Numbered from the stretch's first letter, positions 9,616 through 19,238 are shown. The stretch: DNA of 64,000 bases from Aeromonas lacus (GCF_000764665.1 NZ_JRGM01000147.1:124001-188000), one strand, 5' to 3'. Program-made: numbers and translations. Notes: generated by a model not told the origin, from the letters alone.

Positions 9616-12153
9616 CTAACCCACATCGCGGGTCGGCGGTATCTGTTCACGCCCCGCCCCCTGGCTGCGGTAGGGAATAACCGCCAGCTCGCCATTGTGC
9701 TGCACTATCTCGTAGTACTGGGGCAGGTTGAAGTTGATGAACTGACCGTCGTCGCTGAAGCGCTCGTGATTGGAGGTGTAGAAGCGGTTTACGCCGGAGA
9801 CCAGCTCATCCTTGTTGCCGGCAAAGTGCTGGTAGATCTCGACCCGGTTCGCCTCATCGAGGATATAGATGTTGGTGCCCGCATCCCGGGTATCGAAGAA
9901 GAACTGCACCAACCCCTCGCTGGCATAGGCATCGACGATACTCGGCAAATGCTGGCTGTGGGTCTTGTCGAGCCGCAGCGGCAGGTGATCCAGCTTGTTG
10001 TGGGAGATGTGGCGGTAGAAGTCGATGGCGTTCTCCAGCTTCTTCACCGACACCCCGCGCCGTTCGAAGAAGATGCCGTACTTCTCGCGGCCGAGCGCCA
10101 TGGTCTTGACCAACTGCTGCTTGTCGCGGGCCAGGCGCAGGTCGATACACTCCGCCACCAGGGTCTGGAAGCGGGAGCGCACCAGAGAGCGGAAGTGCTG
10201 GCTGTAGCAGAACACCTCGATCATCTCGGGGGCGGCGGCATCCTGATGCATCTTGCCGAGGATGGTGGTAAGGGCATCGACCACCGCCTCGTCCCCCTGA
10301 AAATGGAGGGTACGGATCTCGCTCCAGGAGTTGCGATAGACCAGATCCACCGAACCGACCAGACACTCCTGATTGCGACCAAACGAGAAGACATCCACTG
10401 TGTTGGCGTCGAACTCGATCACCTGCCCGACCCAGTGGCTGGTCGGGTCCATCTCCAGGTTGAGGAAGATGGAGAGCTGACGGATCTCGCACGGCCGACT
10501 GAGCGCCAGGTTGGTGGCGAGCGGGTACTTCTCGGGGAAGCAGCCGGAGAGATCGCGACAGAACTGGTGCAGATTGTCGATGTGCAGATCCGACCCCTGA
10601 TTGAACAGGTGAACCCGCGACTGGGGCGTCAGCAGATCGTTGAAATAGGCCCAGGAGACCAACTTGCTGATGTAACCGTTGAACTCGAGCGGCGCGCGGC
10701 CAATGATGTCCACCGGCTCCAGCGAATGCTTGTAGAGATACCAGCCAGCGCGGTTGAGCCGACCGTGCGGCACCTGCACGAAGCTGAGATCCGGCTCACT
10801 CAGATCCGGCGCTATCTTGAGGTTAACCCGCTGCACCTTGCCCGGCAGGCTCTCGAAAGCGGCATAGAGCTTGCGCGACAGGATGCCTATATCTTCCGGG
10901 TTGATCGACTCGCTGATGTTGTTGCGACGGGCGAACTGGATCAGGTTGCGGTAGCTCTGCATCAGGGCTTCCAGCAACTCGGCATGGGCGATCTTCACCT
11001 CCTCGACCTTCCACTCGTGGCGGTGATCGAGGTGGTACAGCTTCTCCTGACTCCAGCCCCAGTAAGAGACCAGCTGGCTCATCTGCTCGCGACGCCACTC
11101 GGGAGAGTGCTCGTCCTTGGGATGGCTGAGGCCATCACACACCTTGAGGTAGAAACAGCGACGCACCAGATCGAGCCGCGCCATGTCACCGATGGACTTG
11201 AGGTAGTTGGTCACCTTGTCCAGCATCAGGCAGTAGTTGTCGAGCCGGTAGTGCATCCCCTCGTTGTGCTGGAACCAGTCGCGGCCAATCATCGAGAGCA
11301 GGCGGGTATTGGGGTACTCATGGGAGTAGGCTTCCATCAGTACCGACTTGAGCACGGCTTTATAGGGAGAGTCGATCCCCTTGTAGAGCTGCCACAGGGC
11401 CGAGCCGAAATACTCCTCGGCCGGGATCCGGTTAAAACTGCCCAGATCGAGCCAGTCATCCTGATCGAGCTGCCCGCTCTCGAACAGCCCGTTCACATAT
11501 TCGTCGTAGTGGTCGTCATATTCGACGGGCACCAGATACCAGATAAGCCGCTTGCCGGCGATGTGCATGGCGCTGCGGTAGAACTCGTCGAGCAGCAGCA
11601 GGTGCTGGGCGCTGCCACAGCTCTCCCCCTGCATCTCGGCATCATTGGTCTGGCGGAACTTGTCTTCCGGGATCAGGAAGAAGTTGAGATCGACCCCGCG
11701 CTGTTCCGCCCACTTGGAGAGTTGCTGGCACCTCTGCTCCAGCAGATCGAGCCGCGTCTGCGACAAACCGGCTACGTGGCAGACCCAGATATCGAGGTCC
11801 GAGTGACAGCACTGACCGATGGAGGAGGTACTGCCCATGGAGTAGAGCCCTTGAATGGCTCGGTCATGGGTCGCAAGCCCGTTCAGGCAATTGGCATTCT
11901 GGCAGAGGTCATCGATGAAGGCTTGCTGTTCCGGGGTGGTGCTGAAACTCCAGATGCCATGAGGGACATCACCGGAAACATAGCCAGGCAACAGGGGATG
12001 ATTGAAGTGCAGCATGACCGGCAGCAGTTGAAATACCTGCTGCCCGTAGCGACTCATGAGGCCCAGCGCCCGTTGCGTCTTGAGACGGGTAATACCGTCA
12101 TAACGCGCAACCAGCGTGTCGAGTTTTTCCAGCAATGCCCTGCCTATCACCAA
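9616..12153 (-). CDS. cyaA: Class I adenylate cyclase
   Basis: 845 residues, the usual size for the enterobacterial-type enzyme. The catalytic nucleotidyltransferase-like motif is [20 protein letters not shown] around residue 110, with the two metal-binding Asp in SDLD. The C-terminal half is the regulatory region that responds to the PTS. It makes cAMP for CRP. The start is TTG at 12151-12153; a GTG directly after it is equally possible, and neither has a good ribosome site. The E. coli gene also begins with TTG, which limits expression. It diverges from hemC, as is usual in this group. Confidence 0.95.
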   Translation of the reverse strand: MVIGRALLEKLDTLVARYDGITRLKTQRALGLMSRYGQQVFQLLPVMLHFNHPLLPGYVSGDVPHGIWSFSTTPEQQAFIDDLCQNANCLNGLATHDRAIQGLYSMGSTSSIGQCCHSDLDIWVCHVAGLSQTRLDLLEQRCQQLSKWAEQRGVDLNFFLIPEDKFRQTNDAEMQGESCGSAQHLLLLDEFYRSAMHIAGKRLIWYLVPVEYDDHYDEYVNGLFESGQLDQDDWLDLGSFNRIPAEEYFGSALWQLYKGIDSPYKAVLKSVLMEAYSHEYPNTRLLSMIGRDWFQHNEGMHYRLDNYCLMLDKVTNYLKSIGDMARLDLVRRCFYLKVCDGLSHPKDEHSPEWRREQMSQLVSYWGWSQEKLYHLDHRHEWKVEEVKIAHAELLEALMQSYRNLIQFARRNNISESINPEDIGILSRKLYAAFESLPGKVQRVNLKIAPDLSEPDLSFVQVPHGRLNRAGWYLYKHSLEPVDIIGRAPLEFNGYISKLVSWAYFNDLLTPQSRVHLFNQGSDLHIDNLHQFCRDLSGCFPEKYPLATNLALSRPCEIRQLSIFLNLEMDPTSHWVGQVIEFDANTVDVFSFGRNQECLVGSVDLVYRNSWSEIRTLHFQGDEAVVDALTTILGKMHQDAAAPEMIEVFCYSQHFRSLVRSRFQTLVAECIDLRLARDKQQLVKTMALGREKYGIFFERRGVSVKKLENAIDFYRHISHNKLDHLPLRLDKTHSQHLPSIVDAYASEGLVQFFFDTRDAGTNIYILDEANRVEIYQHFAGNKDELVSGVNRFYTSNHERFSDDGQFINFNLPQYYEIVQHNGELAVIPYRSQGAGREQIPPTRDVG

Positions 12154-12193
12154 GGTGAAAATGACGCACCAAAAGCGGGATACGTCAAAAAAG

Positions 12194-12209
12194 TGTGATC
12201 ATGTTAACA
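12194..12209 (-). promoter_or_regulatory. Candidate CRP site upstream of cyaA
   Basis: TGTGA-N6-TAACA, 41 bases before the cyaA start. One half-site is perfect and the other matches TCACA in three of five positions. E. coli cyaA is repressed by CRP-cAMP from a comparable site, so feedback control is plausible. The role is inferred from the motif only. Confidence 0.5.
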
Positions 12210-12333
12210 ATGCAAACAGCAGTGGTAAACAAGCCGACAGCGAATCACCGGATTATTTCTGGTACGACCACAGGTGGTATCAGGGGAAACGGTTAAATTT
12301 CAATTATTTCAATGAATTAATCAATCGCTTCAA

Positions 12334-12352
12334 CTTAATGAAAATCATTTTC
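12334..12352 (+). promoter_or_regulatory. Candidate Fur box upstream of hemC
   Basis: The 19-mer around the palindrome TGAAAATCATTTTCA matches the classical Fur consensus at 15 of 19 positions by my alignment. It lies about 110 bases before the hemC start and about 180 bases from the cyaA start. It would make the hemCDXY operon iron-responsive. No -10/-35 pair was placed with confidence. Confidence 0.55.
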
Positions 12353-12458
12353 AGCCTCCATTTTTGAGCTTGAGCCCGCTTTTGCCGGCTCCGCCATGAA
12401 AGCCCGGGCAAAGGGTGGTAATATCGATTTCCTTCTAAAAATGAAACAACTGATTGAT

Positions 12459-13388
12459 ATGGCAGCCCGAACCCTGAAAATTGCCACTCGCAAGAGCCCG
12501 CTGGCCCTGTGGCAGGCCAACTTTGTAAAAGACCAGCTTGAAGCCCTGCATCCAGAGTTGCAGGTCGAACTGGTACCGATGAGCACTCAGGGTGACAAGA
12601 TCCTCGATACTCCGCTGGCCAAAGTGGGCGGCAAGGGGTTGTTCGTCAAGGAGCTGGAGACCGCCATGCTGGAAGGACGTGCCGACATCGCCGTCCACTC
12701 CATGAAAGACGTGCCGGTGGAGTTCCCCGAGGGGCTCGGTCTGCACACCATCTGCGTGCGGGAAGATCCGCGCGATGCCTTTGTCTCCAACCGCTTCAAG
12801 GCCATTACCGAGCTGCCGCAAGGAGCCGTGGTCGGCACCTCCAGCCTGCGCCGCCAGTGCCAGCTGCGTGCAGCCCGCCCCGACCTGGTGATCCGGGATC
12901 TGCGCGGCAACGTCAACACCCGCCTCGCCAAGCTGGATGCCGGTGAATACGACGCCATCATTCTGGCGGCCGCCGGTCTGAAACGACTGGAGATGGCGCA
13001 CCGCATCACCGCCTTTATCGAGCCGGAGCAGAGCCTGCCGGCCAACGGTCAGGGGGCTGTCGGCATCGAATGCCGCCTCGACGATCACGAGCTGCACGCA
13101 CTGCTGGCGCCGCTGGAGCACGCCGAGACCCGGGCCCGGGTGCTGACCGAGCGAGCCATGAACCGCGCCCTGCAAGGGGGATGTCAGGTGCCTATCGGTG
13201 CCTATGCACTGGTCGACGGCGAGCAGATCTGGCTACGCGGTCTGGTGGGCAGCCCGGATGGCACCCGCGTCATCCGCGACGAAATCCGCGGCCCGGTGAG
13301 CGAAGGCGAAGCGCTGGGAGAGACGCTGGCACAGCGCCTGCTGGCGGCTGGCGCCGACGAGATCCTGGCCGAGGTCTACCGCGCATGA
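12459..13388 (+). CDS. hemC: Porphobilinogen deaminase (hydroxymethylbilane synthase)
   Basis: 309 residues from [19 protein letters not shown]. It joins four porphobilinogens into hydroxymethylbilane. [12 protein letters not shown] contains the catalytic Asp region, [11 protein letters not shown] the substrate-binding Arg residues, and [10 protein letters not shown] the Cys that carries the dipyrromethane cofactor. In-frame ATGs at 12396 and 12441 would add up to 21 residues, but homologues begin near the chosen start; no ATG has a strong ribosome site. It is first in a four-gene operon; its stop overlaps the hemD start. Confidence 0.95.
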   Translation: MAARTLKIATRKSPLALWQANFVKDQLEALHPELQVELVPMSTQGDKILDTPLAKVGGKGLFVKELETAMLEGRADIAVHSMKDVPVEFPEGLGLHTICVREDPRDAFVSNRFKAITELPQGAVVGTSSLRRQCQLRAARPDLVIRDLRGNVNTRLAKLDAGEYDAIILAAAGLKRLEMAHRITAFIEPEQSLPANGQGAVGIECRLDDHELHALLAPLEHAETRARVLTERAMNRALQGGCQVPIGAYALVDGEQIWLRGLVGSPDGTRVIRDEIRGPVSEGEALGETLAQRLLAAGADEILAEVYRA

Positions 13389-14119
13389 TCCCGCTGGTGG
13401 TGCGTCCGGCCGCTCAGGCCACCGAGCTGGCGCAGTTGCTGCGCCAGCTCGGTCATGCACCACTCTGCTGCCCGTTGCTGGAAACGGTCGCGGGCAGCGA
13501 CCTCCCCCGCTTGGCCGACATGCTGCAAGACGCTGACATCGTTATCGCCGTCAGCATCCATGCCGTTCATTTTGCACACGATTTTCTGTTGCAAACTGGT
13601 CTGACCTGGCCACATATTGAGTACTTCGCAGTGGGTCAGGCGAGTGCCGATGCCTTTGCCGAGGTGGGCGTGCAGGCGATCTGTCCGGACGACCCGCGCA
13701 GCGAGGGACTGCTGGCCTTGCCCGAACTACAACAGGTGAGCGGTAAGCGGGTAGTGATCCTGCGCGGCAATGGCGGGCGGGATCTCATCGCCAGCACGCT
13801 GGCCTCACGCGGTGCTCTGGTGCACTATTGTGCCGCCTACGAGCGCCACTACCCCGAGTTTGACGGGGAAGCATTGACCAGCCACTGGCAGGCAGCCGGG
13901 CTCGACAGCCTGCTTGTAACCAGTGGTGAACTGTTGCAACGCCTGCTGGAGCTGGTTCCCACCAGCCAGCAGCCCTGGCTTTTTGACCGCCTGCTGGTGG
14001 TCCCCAGTCCGCGCGTGGCCGAGATGGCCAGCGCTGCGGGCTTTATCCATATCACGATTGCCCAAGGTGCATCCAACCAGGCCCTGATGGCCGCACTGGA
14101 ACTGAGGAAGATGGAATGA
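13385..14119 (+). CDS. hemD: Uroporphyrinogen-III synthase
   Basis: 244 residues. It closes and inverts ring D of hydroxymethylbilane. The sequence is weakly conserved, as usual for HemD. The visible family features are the N-terminal [20 protein letters not shown], the linker region [15 protein letters not shown], and the C-terminal [16 protein letters not shown]. It starts at ATG 13385 inside the hemC stop (ATGA) and ends overlapping the hemX start in the same way, so translation of the three genes is probably coupled. Confidence 0.93.
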   Translation: MIPLVVRPAAQATELAQLLRQLGHAPLCCPLLETVAGSDLPRLADMLQDADIVIAVSIHAVHFAHDFLLQTGLTWPHIEYFAVGQASADAFAEVGVQAICPDDPRSEGLLALPELQQVSGKRVVILRGNGGRDLIASTLASRGALVHYCAAYERHYPEFDGEALTSHWQAAGLDSLLVTSGELLQRLLELVPTSQQPWLFDRLLVVPSPRVAEMASAAGFIHITIAQGASNQALMAALELRKME

Positions 14120-15165
14120 CAGCACAACAAGAATCCCAGGTCACACCCCAGCCGACCACGGTGGTCAATGGCAGCAAGAGCCGCTCCGGTGCCGTTCTGG
14201 GAGGGGTCGCCATCCTGCTGGCCCTTGGCCTGACCGGTGGTCTCTATCTGCACGGTCACAAGAATGCGGTGGCCCAGCAGGCCGAACTGGCCCAGCTCAA
14301 ACAGCAGCTGGCCAGCGCCATGAGCAAGATTGACCAAAGCAACAGCAAGGATGCCGAACAACTGGCCGCGCTGGGCCAGACCCAGCAACGGCTGCAGGGC
14401 GAGATGCAGGGGCTGCAGAACCGGGTACTGGATCTCAACGACAAGCGCCCCAACGACTGGATGCTGGCCGAATCCGAGTATCTGGTGCGCATGGCGGGCC
14501 GCAAGCTCTGGCTGGAACATGACCTTGTCTCTGCCATCACCCTGCTCGGCAACGCCGACGAGCGTATTGCCGCCCTCAACGACCCCAGCCTGATGCCGAT
14601 CCGCAAGGCACTGGCCGAAGATATCACCAAGCTCAAGGGGATGCCGCGCATCGACCGTGAAGGGCTTACTCTCAAGCTTGCCGCCCTCGAAGACCAGATC
14701 GAGCTGCTCCCGCTCTCCGCCGTCAACATGCCGGAAGCCAAACAAGAGCAGGATCAGGCGGTCAGCACCAATCCTGACGAGTGGGAGAGCAACCTGAAGA
14801 AGAACTGGGTCAAGTTCACCGAAAACTTCATCACCATCCGTCGCCGCGATGGCGCCGTGGAAGCCCTGCTCTCGCCACAGCAGGAATTTTTCCTGCGCGA
14901 GAACCTCAAGACCAAGCTGCTGCAGGCGCAACTCGCCGTCTACCGCGAACAGCAGTCCCTCTATGAGGACAGCATCGACAAGGCTCAGCGCTGGCTGACC
15001 CAGTACTTCGATACCGACAACAGCGCCACTCACTACATGCAGGGTGAGCTCGACAAGCTCAAGGGCGAGCAGATCCAGATCAGCTATCCGGAGCAGTTCA
15101 AGACCCAGGCGATGCTGGAGCAGGTGCTGACCGAACGCCTGCAACGCATTCTGGCCAGCAGCTAA
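14116..15165 (+). CDS. hemX: HemX family protein
   Basis: 349 residues. A short cytoplasmic tail is followed by one membrane helix (about residues 30-50, AVLGGVAILLALGLTGGLYL), then a coiled coil (QAELAQLKQQLASAMSKIDQ) and a periplasmic domain. The family was named uroporphyrinogen-III methyltransferase, but the enterobacterial HemX lacks the SAM-binding motifs and enzymatic activity is doubtful; a structural or regulatory role in haem synthesis is more likely. Its start overlaps the hemD stop, and hemY follows after nine bases. Confidence 0.92.
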   Translation: MTAQQESQVTPQPTTVVNGSKSRSGAVLGGVAILLALGLTGGLYLHGHKNAVAQQAELAQLKQQLASAMSKIDQSNSKDAEQLAALGQTQQRLQGEMQGLQNRVLDLNDKRPNDWMLAESEYLVRMAGRKLWLEHDLVSAITLLGNADERIAALNDPSLMPIRKALAEDITKLKGMPRIDREGLTLKLAALEDQIELLPLSAVNMPEAKQEQDQAVSTNPDEWESNLKKNWVKFTENFITIRRRDGAVEALLSPQQEFFLRENLKTKLLQAQLAVYREQQSLYEDSIDKAQRWLTQYFDTDNSATHYMQGELDKLKGEQIQISYPEQFKTQAMLEQVLTERLQRILASS

Positions 15166-15174
15166 GGGGGCCCC

Positions 15175-16338
15175 ATGATCCGCATTATCATTCTGGTTGC
15201 CGTCATGGTCGCAGGGCTGATCTTCGGCCCACAGGCGTCAGGCAACAAGGGCTATGTCCTGATTGCGCTCGGCAACTACACCATCGAATCTTCCGTCACC
15301 AGCGCGGTGATCCTGGCTGTACTGTTCTACGGCGCGCTGCTTATCGTCGAGTGGCTGCTGGGCCGGGTGTTCGGCCTGCGCCGCAAGACCCTCGGCTGGT
15401 ACGGCTCCCGTCGTCGTCGCAAGGCCAATCAGCAGACCGTGGCCGCCACCCTGGCCATGGCCGAAGGTCACTACAGCCAGGCCGAAAAGCTGATGCTCAA
15501 GGGCGCCAGCAACAGCGACACCCCGCTGCTCAACTATCTGAGCGCCGCCAAGGCGGCCCAGGCCCGTGGTGACGATGTCCGCCGGGATCAATATCTGCAA
15601 AAAGCTCAGGAGGAGAACCCCAAGGCCGAGCTGGCGCTCACCCTGACCCAGACCCAGCTGCAGATCGAGCAGGGCCAGTACGATACCGCGCTGGCGATGC
15701 TGGAGTCGGTCTACGCCCTCAACCCGCGCCATCCCATGGTGCTGGATCAGCTGCGTCAGGTGCATCTGGCCCGCCACGACTGGGCGGCCCTGTGCGACCT
15801 TATCCCCACCCTGCACAAGGTGGGCAAGCTGACCCCGAAACAGGAAGAGGAGCTGCTGCAACAGGCGTGGAATGGCCGTCTGCAGCAGGCAGCGAGCAAT
15901 CTGGAGACCCTCAAGGCGGTGTGGCAGGAGCTGCCGCGCAAGCTGCGCCTCGAACCTGAGCTGCTGGCCAGCTACGGCGATCTGCTGCGCGGGCTGGGTG
16001 CCGACAGCGAAGCGGCCAGCCTCTGGCAGGAGGCGCTGCGCAAGCAGGTCATGCCGCAGCTGCTGAGCCGTCTGCCCAAGCTGAAACTCGACAACTACCA
16101 GCCGCTGCTGGCACTGCTGCAAAAACAGCAGGGGCAGCCGGAGGTCGACAACGCGCTGGCCCAACTCTATCTGCTGGCCGGCCAGCTGGACGAGGCCCAG
16201 AAGCTGCTGGAACAGCAGGTGGAGAAGGCGCCCAGTGCCGCCGTCTACCACGCGCTCGGTCAGGTGATGGACAAGCGCCGCCTTACCAACAAGGCCAACG
16301 AGTACTACCGTCAGGCGCTGGATCTGGCGGGGCTCTGA
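15175..16338 (+). CDS. hemY: HemY family TPR membrane protein
   Basis: 387 residues. Two N-terminal membrane helices (IRIIILVAVMVAGLIFGP and the stretch near residues 40-65) are followed by the HemY_N region with WYGSRRRRKANQQT, then tetratricopeptide-like helices to the C-terminus. This is the gammaproteobacterial HemY, a scaffold-type protein of the hem operon, not the protoporphyrinogen oxidase that shares the name in Bacillus. It is the last gene of hemCDXY; a strong terminator follows. Confidence 0.93.
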   Translation: MIRIIILVAVMVAGLIFGPQASGNKGYVLIALGNYTIESSVTSAVILAVLFYGALLIVEWLLGRVFGLRRKTLGWYGSRRRRKANQQTVAATLAMAEGHYSQAEKLMLKGASNSDTPLLNYLSAAKAAQARGDDVRRDQYLQKAQEENPKAELALTLTQTQLQIEQGQYDTALAMLESVYALNPRHPMVLDQLRQVHLARHDWAALCDLIPTLHKVGKLTPKQEEELLQQAWNGRLQQAASNLETLKAVWQELPRKLRLEPELLASYGDLLRGLGADSEAASLWQEALRKQVMPQLLSRLPKLKLDNYQPLLALLQKQQGQPEVDNALAQLYLLAGQLDEAQKLLEQQVEKAPSAAVYHALGQVMDKRRLTNKANEYYRQALDLAGL

Positions 16339-16365
16339 TCCTCTGACTGCAAACACCAAAAAGAC

Positions 16366-16397
16366 AAAGAGGCCGCACAATGCGGCCTCTTTTTTTA
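16366..16397 (+). terminator. Intrinsic terminator of hemCDXY
   Basis: A 12-bp stem (AAAGAGGCCGCA and its complement) with loop CAA is followed by seven T. Confidence 0.93.
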
Positions 16398-16416
16398 TCT
16401 CTTTGTTCTGCTCTCG

Positions 16417-16668
16417 TCAGGTGGTGAGCCGCTCCAGCTCACCAATCAGCCAGATTGCCTCGGCGCGGTGGCTACCGCACACATCTGCCATCGGACGAAA
16501 GCCGCCACATACCGCCGGCCGCTCTGGCTGGCCGAAGATCTTGCAGCCAAGGCGCGCATCAAGCTGGATGCAGGGGACGCCAGCCGGTTTGCCATCGGGC
16601 ATGCCGGGGATGGCACTGCTGATACTGGGAGCGATGCAACAGGCACCGCAACCGGAACGACACTCCAT
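16417..16668 (-). CDS. YkgJ-type cysteine-cluster protein
   Basis: 83 residues starting at [11 protein letters not shown], with AGGAGTGGG upstream of the ATG; a longer frame upstream lacks a site. The cysteine pattern CxxxCGxCC, then C, C and C further on (VPCIQL, GCKIFG, AVCGGF, VCGS) is that of the CxxCxxCC (YkgJ, PF03692) family, thought to bind zinc or an Fe-S cluster. Function is unknown. It lies between the hem terminator and the glpX terminator and is transcribed alone from the minus strand. Confidence 0.88.
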   Translation of the reverse strand: MECRSGCGACCIAPSISSAIPGMPDGKPAGVPCIQLDARLGCKIFGQPERPAVCGGFRPMADVCGSHRAEAIWLIGELERLTT

Positions 16669-16756
16669 ACAACCCACTCCTGTCACAGGATCAACCTGCA
16701 CTGTCGGACTCTCTGCCACCATAGCCCAGGCCAGATGACAAACGTAGAGGGCAGGC

Positions 16757-16789
16757 AGCAAAAAGCCCGACCGCGAGGCGATCGGGCTT
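16757..16789 (-). terminator. Intrinsic terminator downstream of glpX and its duplicated tail
   Basis: The stem AAGCCCGA/TCGGGCTT is followed on the minus strand by a T run. It lies beyond the duplicated glpX tail, so glpX transcription should run through the duplicate before ending here. Confidence 0.85.
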
Positions 16790-16819
16790 GATTCACTACC
16801 GCATGGCGGGCAGAGCCAT

Positions 16820-16908
16820 CATCACAGGATGATGTCGCGAACCACGCTGTCTTTGCGTTCCAGATAATGGATCGACTTGATGCGACGGCACATAGTACGG
16901 GACTTGCC
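16820..16908 (-). pseudogene. Duplicated 3' end of glpX (remnant)
   Basis: These bases repeat the last part of glpX (16927-17012) and end in a stop codon at 16822-16824. Read on the minus strand they encode GKSRT followed by a tail whose last 21 residues equal the glpX C-terminus. The DNA differs at many third positions and by a three-base indel (Met-Cys versus Ile). ATTCACTAC also occurs in front of both copies. No start codon or other glpX sequence is attached. It looks like the leftover 3' end of a different glpX allele, sitting between the intact gene and the terminator. Confidence 0.85.
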
Positions 16909-16928
16909 GCCGACCAGTATTCACTACA

Positions 16929-17939
16929 TCACAGAATAATGTCGCGCACTACGCTGTCTTTGCGCTCAAGGTAATGGATCGACTTGATACGGCGGATGGT
17001 GCGCGACTTGCCACGGATCAGCAGGGTCTCGGTGGTCGCCATCACGCCATCGCTGGTGATGCCGTCCAGCAGATCACCCTTGGTGATGCCGGTGGCGGAG
17101 AAGATGACGTTGTCATTCTTCGCCATGTCTTCCAGCTTGAGCACCTTGTTGACGTCGATGCCGAGCGCTTCGCAGCGAGCAATCTCCTGCTCGCCCAGCG
17201 CGATCACCTCGGGGCTGTCGCCCTTGACCCGGTGACGCGGGATCAGACGGGCCTGCATGTCGCCATCCAGCGCGCGGATCACCGCAGCGGAGATCACTCC
17301 TTCTGGCGCGCCGCCGATGCCGTACAGCATGTCCACTTCGCTGTCCGGCAGACAGGTCAGGATGGAGGCTGCGACGTCACCATCGGGAATGGCGAACACC
17401 CGCACACCCAGCCCCTGCATCTCCTTGATCGCCTTGTCATGACGCGGCTTGGCCAAGGTAATGACAGTCAGACGGGAGAGCGGCTTGCCCAGCGCCTTGG
17501 CCACAGCCTTGAGGTTCAGCTCGAGAGCCTGATTCAGGTCGATGGCGCCTTTGGCTTTGGGGCCGACGATCAGCTTTTCCATGTACATGTCGGGCGCTTT
17601 CAGGAAGGAGCCCTTGTCGCCCACCGCCAGCACGGCCAGTGCATTGGCCTGACCCATGGCGGTCATGCGGGTACCCTCGATGGGATCGACCGCGATATCC
17701 ACCGCGTCGCCATGCCCGGTACCGACCTTCTCGCCGATGTAGAGCATCGGCGCTTCATCAATTTCACCTTCGCCGATCACAATCTCACCATCGATCTCGA
17801 TCTGGTTGAGAATGTGGCGCATGGCCGCAACGGCCGCCCCATCGGCGATATTCTTGTCACCACGTCCGAGCCACTTGTAGCCAGCCAGTGCAGCCGCTTC
17901 CGTCACTCGGGAAAACTCGATTGCCAGTTCACGTCTCAT
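16929..17939 (-). CDS. glpX: Class II fructose-1,6-bisphosphatase
   Basis: 336 residues, full length for GlpX. It removes the 1-phosphate from fructose 1,6-bisphosphate in gluconeogenesis. Lithium-sensitive phosphatase-type metal sites are visible: GDKNIADGAAV, GEGEIDEAPMLYIGE and DIAVDPIEGT. Further family blocks are GIGGAPEGVISAAVIRALDGDM and the closing HYLERKDSVVRDIIL. The start is clear at MRRELAIEFSRVTEAAAL. It diverges from the porin. Its 3' end is followed by a second, divergent copy of the last 29 codons. Confidence 0.96.
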   Translation of the reverse strand: MRRELAIEFSRVTEAAALAGYKWLGRGDKNIADGAAVAAMRHILNQIEIDGEIVIGEGEIDEAPMLYIGEKVGTGHGDAVDIAVDPIEGTRMTAMGQANALAVLAVGDKGSFLKAPDMYMEKLIVGPKAKGAIDLNQALELNLKAVAKALGKPLSRLTVITLAKPRHDKAIKEMQGLGVRVFAIPDGDVAASILTCLPDSEVDMLYGIGGAPEGVISAAVIRALDGDMQARLIPRHRVKGDSPEVIALGEQEIARCEALGIDVNKVLKLEDMAKNDNVIFSATGITKGDLLDGITSDGVMATTETLLIRGKSRTIRRIKSIHYLERKDSVVRDIIL

Positions 17940-18058
17940 CGCATATCCAACCTATGGAGCTCGAAAACGGGCGGCATTCTACCACAAGGGCAAACCTTTG
18001 CGCACAAAAGTAGCTGACAGGCGCATAAATGTAGCCAATTCATCCAATTGCAACCCAA

Positions 18059-18098
18059 CTGCCATCGACTCTTCATACAACTGTCACCCCGCTGTCAT
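18059..18098 (+). promoter_or_regulatory. Two tandem Pho boxes in the porin promoter
   Basis: Four 7-mers repeat with an exact 11-base period: CTGCCAT (18059), TCTTCAT (18070), CTGTCAC (18081), CTGTCAT (18092). The last pair is a near-perfect PhoB box. A -10-like TAGGAT begins at 18109, exactly 10 bases after the box, the spacing seen in E. coli pho promoters. This predicts activation of the porin under phosphate limitation. Confidence 0.8.
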
Positions 18099-18157
18099 CC
18101 CCCCTCCCTAGGATGGCCCCGTCTTCCAAACAAAAGCTTGCAACACAAGGGATTAAG

Positions 18158-19219
18158 ATGAAAAAGCTGACTGTAGTGGCACTGGCGCTGACTGCCGCCT
18201 TCCAGGCTCAAGCCGTTGAAGTGTATAAAAACGACACCTCTTTGCTGGATCTCTATGGCCGCATCTATGCCGGTCAGTTCTTCGGTGACAAGAAAGAAGG
18301 CGTCGATGCCACCCACCCTAACGGCACTCAGGATTACAGTGCCAAGCAGGGCGCCAACCAGTTTGTCCGCTTCGGAGCCAAAGCCGAGACCCAGATCCAG
18401 AGCGGTCTGAAAGCGCTGGCCCAGTACGAAGTGCAGATGTATATCAACGACAGCGAGAAGACCATCAGCGAGAACTCCGACAACCTGCGTACCCGTCTGG
18501 CCTTTGCCGGCGTAGGCGCAGACTGGGGTAGCGTCACCTTCGGCCGTCAGAAAGGGGCTCCCGGCTTCCTGGCTGACTGGACCGACGTATCCCTCTCCGA
18601 TGGCTACGGCAACGATGCGCTGGGTGCCAAGACCGACACCTTCGCCACCAACCGTGCCGGTTCCGTGCTGAAATACTCTGGCCTGTTCAACGGCTTCCAG
18701 CTCGATACCAGCTACAAGTTCGACGGCGGCGACACCGAGCAGACTACCAGCAAGGATAGCGATGCCGCCTACGGTGCTGCCGTGGCCTATACCTTCCCGT
18801 TCAATCTGTCGCTGGGTACTGCCTACAACGTCGGCATTCGCGACAAGAGCGGCGAGAGTGATGCCAAGCTGTTTATCATCTCTGCCAAGTACGACAACAA
18901 GGCTGCCTACGCCGCCCTCAGTTATGCCGACGGCAGCGACTTCCTGGCCACCGGCACCGACCACACCGGCTGGGAAGCCGCGCTGGGCTACAACTTCGAG
19001 AACGGCTTCGGTCTAATGGCACTGTGGAACAAGCAGGAGCAGGACAAGGCGGGCGTCAAGAAGGACAACGTGGACTACTACACCCTGGGCGCCCAGTACA
19101 AGTTCAACAAGAACCTGCGCGTTATCGGCGAGTACCGCATCAACAATCTGGACAGCGTGGCCGGTACTGCGACTGCCAACAAGGATGACTTCCAGCTGGC
19201 TGCCCGTTACGACTTCTAA
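18158..19219 (+). CDS. General porin, outer-membrane trimer type (predicted phosphate-regulated)
   Basis: 353 residues from MKKLTVVALALTAAFQAQA, a cleavable signal peptide, with AAGG upstream of the ATG. The mature protein has alternating beta strands, the LYGRIYAGQFF start of a gram-negative porin, the RLAFAGVGADWGSVTFGRQ signature, and a C-terminal Phe (AARYDF) recognised by the BAM complex. It forms a passive channel for small hydrophilic solutes. The Pho boxes in its promoter suggest it plays the role of a phosphoporin such as PhoE, but sequence alone does not show anion selectivity. A strong terminator follows. Confidence 0.92.
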   Translation: MKKLTVVALALTAAFQAQAVEVYKNDTSLLDLYGRIYAGQFFGDKKEGVDATHPNGTQDYSAKQGANQFVRFGAKAETQIQSGLKALAQYEVQMYINDSEKTISENSDNLRTRLAFAGVGADWGSVTFGRQKGAPGFLADWTDVSLSDGYGNDALGAKTDTFATNRAGSVLKYSGLFNGFQLDTSYKFDGGDTEQTTSKDSDAAYGAAVAYTFPFNLSLGTAYNVGIRDKSGESDAKLFIISAKYDNKAAYAALSYADGSDFLATGTDHTGWEAALGYNFENGFGLMALWNKQEQDKAGVKKDNVDYYTLGAQYKFNKNLRVIGEYRINNLDSVAGTATANKDDFQLAARYDF

Positions 19220-19238
19220 TCGGGTCAGGATGGATACC

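Noticed and set aside
9415-12198. A 927-codon open frame on the plus strand covering cyaA
   Set aside because: It is antisense to a full-length adenylate cyclase with clear motifs, runs through the esterase gene end and its terminator, and has no family signature. High GC content produces such frames.
12201-12296. Short plus-strand ORF upstream of hemC (starts ATGTTAACAATG)
   Set aside because: 31 codons without a ribosome binding site, overlapping the CRP-like site; more likely promoter region.
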